Position numbers and translations under genes: made by a program. Under the pieces are notes generated by a model. The model made no database searches. It had not been told where the DNA came from and worked only from the letters and a program-made list of their open reading frames with translations. A DNA stretch of 64,000 nt, from positions 3,046,572-3,110,571 of the forward strand of contig NZ_CP022390.1 of assembly GCF_003076515.1 (NCBI RefSeq), read 5' to 3'. This stretch comes from Alcaligenes aquatilis (GTDB lineage Bacteria > Pseudomonadota > Gammaproteobacteria > Burkholderiales > Burkholderiaceae_B). This document shows, in pieces, positions 1 to 9,132 of the stretch (position 1 is the stretch's first letter; each line of letters begins with the position of its first letter).

Positions 1-2
1 GG

Positions 3-443
3 ATGTCTGAATTGCAATTGAACAATCTCAAGCCCGCCGCTGGCGCCAAACACGCAGCACGTCGTGTTGGTCGCGGTGTCGGTTCCGGCTTGGGCAAAAC
101 CGGCGGACGTGGTCATAAAGGCCAAAAATCCCGCTCGGGTGGTTTTCATAAAGTCGGTTTCGAAGGCGGTCAAATGCCTTTGCAACGTCGTTTGCCCAAG
201 CGTGGTTTCACCACCCTGGACGACCACCTGTACGCAGAAGTACGTCTGTCCGAACTGCAAAAAATGGATGCCGAAGTTATCGACGTCCAGGCACTGAAGC
301 AGGCTGGCGTGGTTGGCCAAATGGTGCGTTACGCTAAAGTCATCAAGTCCGGTGAACTTTCCCGTAAAGTTGCGCTGAAAGGCATTAATGCAACGGCCGG
401 CGCTCGCGCCGTGATCGAAGCAGCCGGCGGCTCGCTGGAATAA
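3..443 (+). CDS. rplO: 50S ribosomal protein L15
   Basis: L15 is a late-assembling large-subunit protein that binds 23S rRNA. The 146-residue frame is complete, beginning with [16 protein letters not shown] and carrying the Gly/Arg/Lys-rich N-terminal extension ([20 protein letters not shown]) that threads into rRNA. The C-terminal globular part ends in the usual Gly-rich AAGGSLE. The start lies only two bases inside the window, so the Shine-Dalgarno site is cut off. It is followed after 12 bases by secY, the normal end of the spc operon, and is presumably co-transcribed with upstream ribosomal genes outside the window. Confidence 0.97.
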   Translation: MSELQLNNLKPAAGAKHAARRVGRGVGSGLGKTGGRGHKGQKSRSGGFHKVGFEGGQMPLQRRLPKRGFTTLDDHLYAEVRLSELQKMDAEVIDVQALKQAGVVGQMVRYAKVIKSGELSRKVALKGINATAGARAVIEAAGGSLE

Positions 444-455
444 AAAGGGGTCACG

Positions 456-1781
456 GTGGCAAAAGCTCAGGCACAGAGTAAGTCGGGTCCGCGCTACGGC
501 GATTTGAAACGTCGTCTCGTTTTCCTGTTGCTCGCCCTGATTGTCTACCGCTTGGGTACGCACATTCCGGTACCAGGCATCAATCCTGATGCCTTGTCCG
601 AACTGTTTACTCAAAACCAGAGTGGTATTCTGGGTTTGTTTAACATGTTCTCCGGTGGTGCTTTAGAGCGATTCTCAGTGTTCGCACTGGGAATCATGCC
701 CTACATCTCTGCGTCCATCATCATGCAATTGATGACCGCTGTGGTGCCCACGCTGGAAGCAATCAAGAAAGAGGGTGAGTCGGGTCGTCGCAAGATCACG
801 CAATACACCCGTTACGGAACGGTCTTTTTGGCTTTGTTCCAGGGAGTTGGGATTTCCATCGCTCTAGAATCGCAGCCCGGTCTGGTTATCGACCCAGGGA
901 TGCTGTTTCGCTTCACGACAGTGGTAACACTGGTCACTGGCACCATGTTCGTCATGTGGCTGGGTGAACAAATCACTGAACGTGGATTGGGTAATGGTAT
1001 TTCCATCCTGATCTTCGCCGGTATCGTAGCGGGTTTGCCCAATGCTTTGGGCGGCATGCTTGATCTGGTGCGTACGGATTCCATGTCGATTCTATCGGCA
1101 CTGTTTATCCTCGTTTTAGTAGCCGCCGTCACGTACTTCGTCGTCTTTGTCGAGCGTGGTCAGCGTCGTATTACGGTCAACTACGCCAAACGGCAAGTAG
1201 GTAACCGTATCTATGGTGGTCAAAGCTCGCATTTGCCGCTGAAACTGAACATGGCTGGCGTGATCCCTCCGATCTTCGCTTCGTCCATTATTCTGTTGCC
1301 AGCGACAATTGCTAATTGGTTCTCCAGCACACCCGGTCTGGGTTGGTTGCGTGAAATCGAGGCTGCTTTGTCGCCGCGTCAGCCGCTTTACATTACTTTG
1401 TTCTCCGCGCTGATCATTTTGTTCTGCTTTTTCTACACGGCCCTGGTGTTTAACAGCCGCGAAACTGCAGACAACCTGAAAAAGAGTGGAGCTTTCGTAC
1501 CAGGTATTCGTCCCGGTGATCAGACAGCGCGTTATATCGACAAGATCTTGATGCGTTTGACATTGGCCGGTGCGATCTACATTACCTTGGTGTGTCTGGT
1601 CCCAGAGTTCTTGCAAATGCGCTGGAATGTACCGTTTTATTTTGGCGGCACTTCCTTGCTGATTATTGTTGTAGTAACCATGGACTTCATGGCGCAGGCT
1701 CAGGCCTATGTCATGTCACAACAATATGACTCGCTGCTCAAGAAGGCTAACTTCAAAGGCTCGAGCTTGCCGATGCGGTAA
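456..1781 (+). CDS. secY: Protein translocase subunit SecY
   Basis: SecY is the central pore of the SecYEG translocon in the inner membrane, exporting unfolded proteins and inserting membrane proteins. The 441-residue protein has the family's usual length and about ten hydrophobic segments. Visible motifs include the cytoplasmic N-terminus followed by [21 protein letters not shown], the [20 protein letters not shown] region, the ERGLGNGIS loop and the C-terminal loop with [13 protein letters not shown]. Translation starts at GTG (position 456), preceded by an A/G-rich stretch right after the rplO stop. Its place between rplO and infA is the conserved spc arrangement. Confidence 0.97.
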   Translation: MAKAQAQSKSGPRYGDLKRRLVFLLLALIVYRLGTHIPVPGINPDALSELFTQNQSGILGLFNMFSGGALERFSVFALGIMPYISASIIMQLMTAVVPTLEAIKKEGESGRRKITQYTRYGTVFLALFQGVGISIALESQPGLVIDPGMLFRFTTVVTLVTGTMFVMWLGEQITERGLGNGISILIFAGIVAGLPNALGGMLDLVRTDSMSILSALFILVLVAAVTYFVVFVERGQRRITVNYAKRQVGNRIYGGQSSHLPLKLNMAGVIPPIFASSIILLPATIANWFSSTPGLGWLREIEAALSPRQPLYITLFSALIILFCFFYTALVFNSRETADNLKKSGAFVPGIRPGDQTARYIDKILMRLTLAGAIYITLVCLVPEFLQMRWNVPFYFGGTSLLIIVVVTMDFMAQAQAYVMSQQYDSLLKKANFKGSSLPMR

Positions 1782-1790
1782 TTCACGAAA

Positions 1791-2009
1791 ATGGCAAAGG
1801 ACGACGTCATTCAAATGCAGGGACAGGTTCTTGAGAACCTTCCCAACGCAACTTTTCGCGTCAAGCTGGAAAATGGTCACGTAGTGCTCGGATACATTTC
1901 AGGCAAAATGCGTATGCACTATATCCGGATTCTGCCGGGCGATAAGGTCACTGTGGAGCTCACGCCCTATGATCTATCCCGAGCACGAATTGTGTTCCGC
2001 TCCAAATAA
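1791..2009 (+). CDS. infA: Translation initiation factor IF-1
   Basis: IF-1 binds the A site of the 30S subunit during initiation. The 72-residue protein is a single S1-like OB fold, with the typical [19 protein letters not shown] start, the [16 protein letters not shown] core and the [13 protein letters not shown] end. Length and sequence match the bacterial family throughout. It sits 9 bases after secY and before rpmJ; an infA gene inside the spc-alpha junction is a common betaproteobacterial arrangement. Confidence 0.96.
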   Translation: MAKDDVIQMQGQVLENLPNATFRVKLENGHVVLGYISGKMRMHYIRILPGDKVTVELTPYDLSRARIVFRSK

Positions 2010-2041
2010 GCGGCCGGTTACAGGAAACTAGGAGTCAAACC

Positions 2042-2155
2042 ATGAAGGTAATGGCATCAGTAAAGCGGATCTGCCGCAACTGCAAAATCATTAAACGTCA
2101 TGGCGTGGTGCGTGTCATCTGCACCGATCCACGTCATAAGCAGCGTCAAGGCTAA
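2042..2155 (+). CDS. rpmJ: 50S ribosomal protein L36, zinc-binding form
   Basis: This 37-residue gene is short and easily overlooked. Its product starts [20 protein letters not shown] and ends DPRHKQRQG. Cys11, Cys14, Cys27 and His32 form the CCCH zinc ribbon of the C+ type of L36, which joins 23S rRNA helices late in 50S assembly. The ribosome-binding site AGGA lies just upstream (around 2030). It lies between infA and rpsM exactly as in other proteobacteria. Confidence 0.95.
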   Translation: MKVMASVKRICRNCKIIKRHGVVRVICTDPRHKQRQG

Positions 2156-2191
2156 GTTGCCGAAACGCAACCGATTTAACAAGGAATAACC

Positions 2192-2557
2192 ATGGCCCGT
2201 ATTGCCGGCATTAACATCCCGCCGCATCAACACGCCGAAATCGGTCTTACCGCGATTTTCGGCATCGGTCGCACCCGCGCTCGCAAGATTTGCGAAGCAT
2301 CGGGTATTGAATACTCCAAGAAGGTCAAAGATCTGACCGACGCGGAACTCGAGCGCATTCGCGAACAGATCGGCTTGTTCACTGTAGAAGGTGACCTGCG
2401 TCGTGAAGTTCAGCTCTCGATCAAGCGTTTGGCTGACTTGGGAACTTACCGTGGCATGCGTCATCGTCGCGGTCTGCCAGTGCGCGGCCAACGTACACGC
2501 ACTAACGCTCGCACCCGTAAAGGTCCGCGTCGTGCCGCCGCGTCCCTGAAGAAATAA
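2192..2557 (+). CDS. rpsM: 30S ribosomal protein S13
   Basis: S13 sits in the head of the small subunit and contacts the 50S subunit and P-site tRNA. The 121-residue protein has the standard [20 protein letters not shown] start, the helix-two-turn-helix core ([18 protein letters not shown]) and the basic tail [17 protein letters not shown] that reaches tRNA. An AAGGA ribosome-binding site precedes the ATG. It is the first gene of the alpha operon proper, followed after 14 bases by rpsK. Confidence 0.97.
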   Translation: MARIAGINIPPHQHAEIGLTAIFGIGRTRARKICEASGIEYSKKVKDLTDAELERIREQIGLFTVEGDLRREVQLSIKRLADLGTYRGMRHRRGLPVRGQRTRTNARTRKGPRRAAASLKK

Positions 2558-2571
2558 TCGAGGAATAGAAG

Positions 2572-2970
2572 ATGGCCAAAGCTTCTAGCAGCGCTTCACG
2601 CGCACGCAAGAAAGTCAAAAAAAGCGTGTCGGACGGGATTGCTCACGTCCACGCTTCTTTTAACAACACGATCATCACCATTACTGACCGTCAGGGCAAC
2701 GCATTGTCCTGGGCTACGTCGGGTGGCGCGGGCTTTAAAGGCTCTCGTAAATCCACGCCGTTTGCCGCGCAGGTTGCCGCTGAAACAGCCGGCCGTACTG
2801 CCATGGAATACGGTATTAAAAATCTTGAAGTTCGCATCAAGGGCCCCGGTCCAGGCCGTGAATCGTCTGTGCGTGCTCTGAATGCTCTGGGTATCAAGAT
2901 CACCAGCATTGCAGACATCACACCGGTTCCGCATAACGGCTGCCGTCCGCCCAAGCGTCGTCGCATCTAA
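2572..2970 (+). CDS. rpsK: 30S ribosomal protein S11
   Basis: S11 forms part of the small-subunit platform near the E site. The 132-residue protein begins with a basic tail ([19 protein letters not shown]). The family core follows, including [20 protein letters not shown] and the [18 protein letters not shown] loop, and it ends [13 protein letters not shown]. Start and length agree with the family. It lies 14 bases after rpsM and 11 bases before rpsD. Confidence 0.97.
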   Translation: MAKASSSASRARKKVKKSVSDGIAHVHASFNNTIITITDRQGNALSWATSGGAGFKGSRKSTPFAAQVAAETAGRTAMEYGIKNLEVRIKGPGPGRESSVRALNALGIKITSIADITPVPHNGCRPPKRRRI

Positions 2971-2981
2971 GGGGAAGCGAA

Positions 2982-3605
2982 GTGGCTCGTTATATTGGAC
3001 CAAAATGCAAGCTCTCGCGTCGCGAGGGTACCGATCTGTTTTTGAAGAGCGCCCGTCGCTCGCTGGATTCCAAGTGCAAACTGGAATCGCGTCCTGGTCA
3101 GCACGGCCGCACCTCCGGTGCTCGTACGTCTGACTTCGGTCTGCAGCTGCGCGAAAAGCAAAAGCTCAAGCGTATGTACGGCGTGCTGGAAAAGCAGTTC
3201 CGCAAATACTACGTTGAAGCTGACCGCCGCCGTGGCAACACCGGTGAAACGCTGATTCAATTGTTGGAATCGCGTCTGGACAACGTGGTTTACCGCATGG
3301 GTTTCGGCTCTACACGTGCTGAAGCTCGCCAGCTGGTTAACCACCGTGCTATCGAAGTCAACGGTCATACCGCTGACATCGCTTCCATGCTGATCAAGGC
3401 TGGTGACGTTGTTGCCGTCCGCGAAAAAGCTAAATCCCAAGGCCGTATCAAGGAATCCCTGGATCTGGCAACTGGCATTGGCTTGCCTCAGTGGGTGGAA
3501 GTTGACGCTGCCAAGCTGTCCGGCGTCTTCAAGCAAGTTCCCGATCGCGCTGACGTCGCTCAAGACGTTAACGAATCGCTGGTTGTTGAGTTGTACTCGC
3601 GTTAA
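2982..3605 (+). CDS. rpsD: 30S ribosomal protein S4
   Basis: S4 is a primary 16S rRNA binding protein of the small-subunit body and, in E. coli, the autogenous repressor of the alpha operon. The 207-residue product starts at GTG (2982) with [20 protein letters not shown] and contains the RNA-binding S4 domain near [25 protein letters not shown]. It ends in the usual SLVVELYSR. The GTG start is supported by the GGGGAAGCGA ribosome-binding region and full-length agreement with other S4 proteins. A hairpin follows before rpoA. Confidence 0.97.
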   Translation: MARYIGPKCKLSRREGTDLFLKSARRSLDSKCKLESRPGQHGRTSGARTSDFGLQLREKQKLKRMYGVLEKQFRKYYVEADRRRGNTGETLIQLLESRLDNVVYRMGFGSTRAEARQLVNHRAIEVNGHTADIASMLIKAGDVVAVREKAKSQGRIKESLDLATGIGLPQWVEVDAAKLSGVFKQVPDRADVAQDVNESLVVELYSR

Positions 3606-3643
3606 TCTTTTACGCGAAGACCGCTTACACAATGCAGTAAAGC

Positions 3644-3676
3644 AAGCCCACTTCCCGTTTTTCGGCAAGTGGGCTT
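3644..3676 (+). terminator. Hairpin between rpsD and rpoA
   Basis: A perfect 10-bp stem (AAGCCCACTT / AAGTGGGCTT) with a 13-base loop lies in the 152-base gap between rpsD and rpoA. Only three T follow the 3' arm, so it is either a weak terminator that tunes rpoA relative to the ribosomal genes or an RNA-processing site. Its effect is inferred, not shown. Confidence 0.5.
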
Positions 3677-3757
3677 TGCGATACTTTCTGCTGGCTTAGG
3701 CCAGTTTCCGTCAGCCTTATCGGTGTAACGAGCCGAGGGTATTGAAAAGGAAATCGA

Positions 3758-4741
3758 ATGTCTCAAGGTTTTTTGAAACCCCGTTCCATTGAAGTCGAAC
3801 CAATCAGCAAAAATCACGCCAAGGTGATCATGGAGCCTTTCGAGCGCGGCTACGGCCACACTCTGGGCAACGCACTGCGTCGTATTTTGCTGTCCTCCAT
3901 GACCGGCTATGCACCGACTGAAGTGCAGATCACCGGTGTGGTGCACGAATACTCCACACTGCCAGGTGTGGGTGAGGACGTGGTTGATATCTTGATGAAC
4001 CTCAAGGGCGTGGTATTCAAGCTGCATAGCCGTGAAGAAGTTACCCTGATCCTGCGCAAAGAAGGCGCCGGCCAGGTTTTGGCTAGCGACATCGAATTGC
4101 CGCACGACGTTGAAATCATCAACCCCAATCATGTGATTGCCACCTTGACCGATGACGGCAAGCTGGAAATGCAGATCAAGGTTGAGCAAGGCCGTGGCTA
4201 CGTGCCTGGTAACGTTCGTGCTCTGGCTGATGACCGCACCCACACGATCGGTCGTATCGTGCTGGACGCGTCCTACAGCCCTGTGCGTCGTGTTAGCTAC
4301 GCGGTCGAAAACGCCCGTGTGGAACAGCGTACTGACCTGGACAAGCTGGTTCTGGACATCGAAACCAACGGCGTGATCTCGCCCGAGGAAGCTGTTCGCC
4401 AGTCCGCTCGCATCCTGATGGATCAAATCTCCGTGTTTGCTGCTCTGGAAGGTGTGGGCGATGCCTACGAAGCTCCAGTACGTGGCGCACCACAGATCGA
4501 TCCTGTGTTGTTGCGTCCTGTCGACGATCTGGAATTGACCGTTCGTTCCGCAAACTGCCTGAAAGCCGAAAATATCTACTACATCGGCGATCTGATCCAG
4601 CGTACCGAAAACGAACTGTTGAAGACTCCAAACCTGGGCCGCAAGTCCTTGAACGAAATCAAGGAAGTGTTGGCTGCACGTGGTCTGACTTTGGGCATGA
4701 AGCTCGAAAACTGGCCACCACTGGGTCTTGAGCGTCCATAA
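3758..4741 (+). CDS. rpoA: DNA-directed RNA polymerase subunit alpha
   Basis: The alpha subunit dimerises to nucleate RNA polymerase assembly and contacts activators and UP elements. The 327-residue protein has the N-terminal assembly domain (residues about 1-235, including [20 protein letters not shown]), a linker with the sequence [21 protein letters not shown], and the C-terminal DNA-binding domain (from about 250: [19 protein letters not shown], then [18 protein letters not shown]). Length and residues agree with proteobacterial RpoA. It lies in the conserved rpsD-rpoA-rplQ order, but both flanking gaps are long and contain hairpins. Confidence 0.97.
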   Translation: MSQGFLKPRSIEVEPISKNHAKVIMEPFERGYGHTLGNALRRILLSSMTGYAPTEVQITGVVHEYSTLPGVGEDVVDILMNLKGVVFKLHSREEVTLILRKEGAGQVLASDIELPHDVEIINPNHVIATLTDDGKLEMQIKVEQGRGYVPGNVRALADDRTHTIGRIVLDASYSPVRRVSYAVENARVEQRTDLDKLVLDIETNGVISPEEAVRQSARILMDQISVFAALEGVGDAYEAPVRGAPQIDPVLLRPVDDLELTVRSANCLKAENIYYIGDLIQRTENELLKTPNLGRKSLNEIKEVLAARGLTLGMKLENWPPLGLERP

Positions 4742-4770
4742 GTAGTCAGCAAGACAGACGTTTCTTGGAC

Positions 4771-4820
4771 GCCACTTACACTTTTTCTGGTGTTGTACAC
4801 CTGCAAAAAGTGTGAGTGGC
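4771..4820 (+). promoter_or_regulatory. Long hairpin between rpoA and rplQ
   Basis: Arms 4771-4786 and 4805-4820 pair over 16 bp with a single G-U wobble, and the loop contains a further GGTG/CACC pairing. No long T-tract follows. The structure lies in the 203-base gap between rpoA and rplQ, which is far larger than usual for this gene pair. It could be an RNA-processing or attenuation site, with a separate promoter for rplQ further on. Function is inferred from position and structure only. Confidence 0.45.
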
Positions 4821-4944
4821 GGCTGAAAATGTGCTATTGTTTTGCGCTGTCCATCTGGTCCGCAGCCTAGCTGATAGAAGAACCAGATTTACGCATGCCG
4901 CATAAGCGGCGTGCCAATTAGATTCATTATTTAGGAAAATCATC

Positions 4945-5331
4945 ATGCGTCACCGTCACGGTCTACGTAAACTGAATCGTACCAGCAGCCACCGTTTGGC
5001 CATGTTCCGCAACATGTCCGTGTCCCTGCTGACTCACGAAGCCATCAAAACCACACTGCCTAAAGCTAAAGAGCTGCGTCGCGTGGTTGAGCCCCTGATC
5101 ACTTTGGCTAAAAACCCAACCTTGGCAAACCGTCGTCTGGCTTTCGCCCGTCTGCGCGACCGCGATGCAGTGACCAAGCTGTTTGAAGTTTTCGGCCCAC
5201 GTTACCAAGAGCGTAACGGCGGCTACACCCGCATCCTGAAAATGGGTTTCCGTCAGGGTGACAATGCTCCTATGGCATTCATGGAGCTGGTGGATCGTCC
5301 AGAAGTTCAGGAAGAAGCCGCTGCTGAATAA
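4945..5331 (+). CDS. rplQ: 50S ribosomal protein L17
   Basis: L17 lies near the peptide exit tunnel of the 50S subunit. The 128-residue product starts [20 protein letters not shown], continues with the typical [23 protein letters not shown] segment and has a C-terminal [20 protein letters not shown] motif. It ends in the acidic extension EEAAAE, common in betaproteobacteria. It closes the alpha operon and is followed by an intrinsic terminator. Confidence 0.97.
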   Translation: MRHRHGLRKLNRTSSHRLAMFRNMSVSLLTHEAIKTTLPKAKELRRVVEPLITLAKNPTLANRRLAFARLRDRDAVTKLFEVFGPRYQERNGGYTRILKMGFRQGDNAPMAFMELVDRPEVQEEAAAE

Positions 5332-5358
5332 GCGCCGCTTGTTTCTCTCGTAGTATTG

Positions 5359-5388
5359 AAAACGGACTCTCAGGAGTCCGTTTTTTTA
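5359..5388 (+). terminator. Intrinsic terminator after rplQ
   Basis: A 9-bp perfect stem (AACGGACTC / GAGTCCGTT) with a four-base loop is followed by a run of seven T. It lies 28 bases after the rplQ stop and ends the ribosomal operon. Confidence 0.9.
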
Positions 5389-5818
5389 TTGGCGGCGGTA
5401 TGGTCTTGTTCATCAAGGGCTAGGCGTTTTTGGAAAGGTCCTAACCTTGTTGCTGCTGATCTTGTTTCTCACCTTCGTTTTGCCTGCTCCCCAGGCCGGG
5501 TGCCAAGCCTACCCCTTATATAGGTCCAAGCGCGGGTTTGAGCCAGAATGTGGGCTCCATTCAGCACAGTGAAAAGGCGTAAAGCAGGGTGCTTTGACTG
5601 TTAAAAACAGCTCAAAAAAAACAACAAGGCGCTGTTATATAAGGGTTTTTACTAAGTTTTCTGACCTGTAGAGCTTTAAAGTTCAAATAATTGCAGGCAT
5701 TTGATAAAAGCGGCAGTGATCCGATAGTGGGCCTTAGGGCCGCTCCCTAAAATCTGCGCTATGTCAGCTTCGCCATGGTGGTGAGCTGTAAAGAACAACG
5801 ATTTTCAGGAGACTGGCG
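5389..5818. other. Gene-free stretch before the RutA-like gene
   Basis: About 430 bases with no convincing coding frame on either strand. The only structure seen is a spaced inverted repeat, CCCTTATATA (5513-5522) and TATATAAGGG (5636-5645), in an AT-richer stretch that may contain the promoter of the following monooxygenase gene. No clear -35/-10 pair could be assigned. A purine-rich ribosome-binding site (CAGGAGACTGG) precedes the next ATG. Confidence 0.4.
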
Positions 5819-6904
5819 ATGGCACAGAATACATTGCTCACACACGATAAGTTTCTGCTGGGAACCTTTGCCACCAATTGCGGTGGTGGCATGACGGTAT
5901 CAACCTTGCCCGATCGCTGGCAGGCTACGTGGGAAAACAATCTGAAGCTGGGCAAGCTGCTGGACGATGCCGGTATTGACTTCATGTTGCCTATCGCCCG
6001 TTGGATTGGTTACGGTGGCGAAACCGATTTCCACGGTTACGTGCTGGAAACCGTCACCTGGGCGACTGCCTTGCTGGCCAATACTCGCAATATCAGCGTG
6101 TTTGCCACTGTGCACACGGTTGCTAACCACCCTGTGGTGATTGCCAAGCAGCTCGCCACCATGGCCCAGATGAGCGGCAACCGGGTCGGTTTGAATATCG
6201 TGGCCGGCTGGAACAAGCCTGAGTATGACGCTTTGGGTGTGAAGCTGCCTGATGATCATGAAACCCGTTACGGCTATGCGCAAGAATGGTTCGACCTGAT
6301 CAAGAAAATCTGGCACCACGATGGCCGTTTCGATTGGGATGGAAAGTACTTCCAGGCCAAAGGGGTCTACGGCAATCCTCGTCCTGAATTTGATCCGCCT
6401 ATCTTTAACGCTGCCGGTTCAGGTCAAGGCCGTGAGTTTGCCAGTCGTAATGCCAACTTCCTGTTCACGCCCGCCATGGAGCTGGAGCGCTCCAGGAAAG
6501 AAGTGGCCGAGCTCAAGGCGCAGGGCCAAGCGCAAGGTCGCAAAGTCGATGTGATGACCTTCTCGCACGTTGTGTGTCGTCCTACGCAAGCCGAGGCCCA
6601 GGCCGAGTGGGAACGCATCATGGCCAATATCGACAATGGTGCCGTGGATAATTTGATGAATTTGCAGTTTGCCCACGCTCATTCTTTCCCGCACGAGCTG
6701 CTGGAGCAAATCCGTGAACGCATGGCGGCGGGCCACGGTGGTTTCCCGCTGGTGGGTACACCCGAGCAAGTGGCTGACGGTTTGTGTGCTCTGCACGAAG
6801 CCGGTTTCCGGGGAACAACCTTGTCCTTTGTGGACTATGTAAAGGAATTCCCTTATTTCCGTGATACTGTGCTGCCTTTGTTGCAGCAGCGTGGCATTCG
6901 CTAA
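5819..6904 (+). CDS. RutA-like FMN-dependent monooxygenase (luciferase-like family)
   Basis: This 361-residue protein belongs to the bacterial-luciferase-like monooxygenases, which use reduced FMN from a separate reductase and O2. The region FDLIKKIWHHDGRFDWDGK, the GLNIVAGWNKPEYDALG segment and the overall spacing resemble RutA (pyrimidine oxygenase) and DszA/NtaA-type enzymes. SGNRVGLNIVAGW and the FNAAGSGQGREFA loop are typical flavin-pocket elements of the fold. The next gene encodes a flavin reductase, its likely partner. No other rut genes are adjacent, so uracil as substrate is not supported; an organosulfur or heterocyclic substrate is equally possible. Confidence 0.8.
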   Translation: MAQNTLLTHDKFLLGTFATNCGGGMTVSTLPDRWQATWENNLKLGKLLDDAGIDFMLPIARWIGYGGETDFHGYVLETVTWATALLANTRNISVFATVHTVANHPVVIAKQLATMAQMSGNRVGLNIVAGWNKPEYDALGVKLPDDHETRYGYAQEWFDLIKKIWHHDGRFDWDGKYFQAKGVYGNPRPEFDPPIFNAAGSGQGREFASRNANFLFTPAMELERSRKEVAELKAQGQAQGRKVDVMTFSHVVCRPTQAEAQAEWERIMANIDNGAVDNLMNLQFAHAHSFPHELLEQIRERMAAGHGGFPLVGTPEQVADGLCALHEAGFRGTTLSFVDYVKEFPYFRDTVLPLLQQRGIR

Positions 6905-7026
6905 GAGCGATTTTCTGGCTATCGGGCAGGCTTTGGCTTGCCCAGGGGGATAGCCAGTTCACGTACGCCACACAGGCAGCATCGTTCCGATGACTGTGCT
7001 GCCCATAAGATTAGAAAAGGTGAATC

Positions 7027-7572
7027 ATGCCTGTGGAATTGGCTTCCTTGCCGACAGACCAAGCGCTATACGCGCCTGGAGTTTCTGCCGAGCAGTTCAA
7101 ACTTGCTATGCGCCATCTGGGGGGTACGGCTAATGTGATTACGGTCGAACACCAGGGTCAGCGCAGCGGCCTGACCGCGACTTCGGTCACTTCGGTAGCC
7201 GCAGATCCGGCAGAGGTGCTGGTCTGCGTGAATCAAAGCTCCTCGTCCTGGCCTTTGATGCGTGATAGCGGTCTGTTTGGGGTAAATATCCTGGGTGTTG
7301 AGCAGGCGGGCATGGCTTTGCAATTTGCCGGTTTCAAAGGCGAGCAAGGCGATGCGCGTTACGCTGGACACGACTGGCTGCGTACTGAGCACGGCATCTG
7401 GCTTGCCCGACAGGCGCCCGCTGCTTTGGCCTGTCAGATTGTGGAAGTGATTGAGCGTCATAGCCACGCCTTGGTATTGGGGCGTGTGTTGCAGGTACAC
7501 CATGCCGAGCAGGAACAGGATTCGCCCTTGCTGTACTGGCAAGGACGCTTTGGCCGCTTTCAGGGTCAGTAA
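7027..7572 (+). CDS. Flavin reductase, RutF/HpaC-like
   Basis: A 181-residue single-domain flavin reductase that transfers electrons from NAD(P)H to free FMN or FAD. The core FKLAMRHLGGTANVITVEH, the segment GLTATSVTSVAADPAEVLVC, and GLFGVNILG with QFAGFKGEQGDARY are characteristic of the split-barrel family that serves two-component monooxygenases. It lies 122 bases after the RutA-like gene on the same strand, so the two probably form a two-component system. The 20-residue N-terminal tail before the domain is of unknown importance. An AAAAGGTG ribosome-binding site supports the ATG at 7027. Confidence 0.8.
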   Translation: MPVELASLPTDQALYAPGVSAEQFKLAMRHLGGTANVITVEHQGQRSGLTATSVTSVAADPAEVLVCVNQSSSSWPLMRDSGLFGVNILGVEQAGMALQFAGFKGEQGDARYAGHDWLRTEHGIWLARQAPAALACQIVEVIERHSHALVLGRVLQVHHAEQEQDSPLLYWQGRFGRFQGQ

Positions 7573-7686
7573 CTCATCGGGATTGCCGTCCCTGGCCCGG
7601 GCGGCCTAGGGATTGTCTCGATGTTGCAGTGCAAGAGGCTGTGCCACACTAAGGTACAGCTTTTTTTATCGCTTGTTGCGACGCTC

Positions 7687-8661
7687 ATGACCACCATACT
7701 GAATCGCTATGCCCAGCTGCATTCGCAGGATGTGGACTGCGTTCAGCACTATATCTCCCAGGTTTTCTGCCCGCATAGCCTGACTTTGGCCGATACCCGT
7801 CAGCGTTTGAATGCACGCCTGTCTCTACGCCAAGGCCAGGATGTGGCCTATGGTCGTTTGCGCTATGGGGCACAGGTGCAGATTGCGCCTCAGCCACTGG
7901 ACGACTTCTATCTCTTGCAAATCCCCCTGTCGGGACAAGAGCAGATTCATACGGCGCATGGGCGTTTCGCGTCGACCTCGCGCCTGGCTTCCATCATTAG
8001 CCCGACTCAAGCCTTCAGCATGGAACATAGTCTGGAGGCCGATAAGCTGTTTGTGCGTATTGGACGTCAAGGGTTGGAGCGCCATTATCAGGATTATTTT
8101 GCGCAACCTGTGCGCGGTCCGCTGGAGTTTCAGCCCTCCATCCCGTTGGATGCGCCCGGTGGGGCCAGCTTGCGCCGTTTGCTGGACTGGCAGTTTGCCG
8201 AAGTGTCGGATGGCACCTTGTTTGATCAACCCCGTCAGGTGCGCCAGTTCGAGCAGACGTTGATCTACGCTTTGTTCGAGCTGCATCAGCACAATCAACC
8301 TTCTCACAAAACAGCGGCCGTCTTGCCGCATGTTTTGCGGCGTGCCCTGGACTTCATGGAAAGCCAGACCGGCCAGCCCATCACCATTGGCGATATTGCG
8401 CAGGCGGCAGGTGTCAGCGTGCGTAGCCTGTATGCCGGGTTTCGGGAGCATCTAGGTGTCGCACCGATGGCGCGTTTGAAACAGATGCGTTTGAAAGCCG
8501 CCCGCCAATATTTGCAGCAAGGTGGCATGTCGGTCACCGAGGTAGCCCTGGCTTGTGGCTTTACCCACTTGGGGCAGTTCTCGGCCGACTACCGGCATAG
8601 CTATGGCGAGCGCCCCTCTGAAACATTAAGCGGCTTGAGTCGACCTCGATCCAGCGTTTAA
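7687..8661 (+). CDS. AraC-family transcriptional regulator
   Basis: A DNA-binding regulator with an N-terminal cupin-like ligand or dimerisation domain of the AraC-binding-like type (about residues 30-200, including DDFYLLQIPLSGQEQI). The C-terminal double helix-turn-helix lies at about 240-315 (ITIGDIAQAAGVSVRSLYAGF, then VTEVALACGFTHLGQFSADYR). I prefer the ATG at 7687 (MTTILNRYAQ, 324 residues); an upstream ATG at 7621 in the same frame would add 22 residues unlike the family. It follows the monooxygenase and reductase genes on the same strand and probably regulates them. Its inducer is unknown. Confidence 0.8.
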   Translation: MTTILNRYAQLHSQDVDCVQHYISQVFCPHSLTLADTRQRLNARLSLRQGQDVAYGRLRYGAQVQIAPQPLDDFYLLQIPLSGQEQIHTAHGRFASTSRLASIISPTQAFSMEHSLEADKLFVRIGRQGLERHYQDYFAQPVRGPLEFQPSIPLDAPGGASLRRLLDWQFAEVSDGTLFDQPRQVRQFEQTLIYALFELHQHNQPSHKTAAVLPHVLRRALDFMESQTGQPITIGDIAQAAGVSVRSLYAGFREHLGVAPMARLKQMRLKAARQYLQQGGMSVTEVALACGFTHLGQFSADYRHSYGERPSETLSGLSRPRSSV

Positions 8662-8708
8662 GCACAGGCATCCGGCGCTACACTAAGGGCTCTGATTAGG
8701 AGCCCTGC

Positions 8709-9095
8709 ATGTCCTCTGAGAATTCCTCCAGTTCCAAACCCAATCTGGCTTTGACCCTGCCCGATATGGATGCGCAGCAAGTAGTACTGGCGCAGACCAC
8801 CGTGCCCGATATGATGCTGGCCAAATACCTGGCTCATCACTTGGTTGAGGATGGAATTGCCGCTTGTGCGAACCTTGCGCCTGCTAGCTTGTCTATGTAC
8901 ATGTGGCAAGGGGAGTTACAGGGCGATGAGGAAATTACGCTGACTTTCAAAACCACAGTGGCCCGGCTACCGGAACTGGCAGATCGCTTGCGCGAGCAGC
9001 ATCCTTACGATCTGCCTGAATTGATTGTGCTTCCGGTTGTTGGTGGTTTCACCGCTTATCTGGATTGGGCTCGTACCCAGACCCGTCCTGCCTGA
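8709..9095 (+). CDS. cutA: Divalent-cation tolerance protein CutA
   Basis: A 128-residue CutA1 family protein, a small trimeric ferredoxin-like fold protein linked to divalent metal tolerance. The family signature is visible: VVLAQTTVPDMMLAKYLAHHLVEDGIAACANLAP, then MYMWQGELQGDEEITLTFKTT and HPYDLPELIVLPVVGG. The N-terminal 20 residues are a Ser/Asn-rich extension. It stands directly before dsbD, as in Bordetella and relatives and as in E. coli, where cutA and dsbD are also neighbours. Confidence 0.92.
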   Translation: MSSENSSSSKPNLALTLPDMDAQQVVLAQTTVPDMMLAKYLAHHLVEDGIAACANLAPASLSMYMWQGELQGDEEITLTFKTTVARLPELADRLREQHPYDLPELIVLPVVGGFTAYLDWARTQTRPA

Positions 9096-9132
9096 TCGCA
9101 GATAGCCCAGCCTAAAAAACCGGAATAGATTT

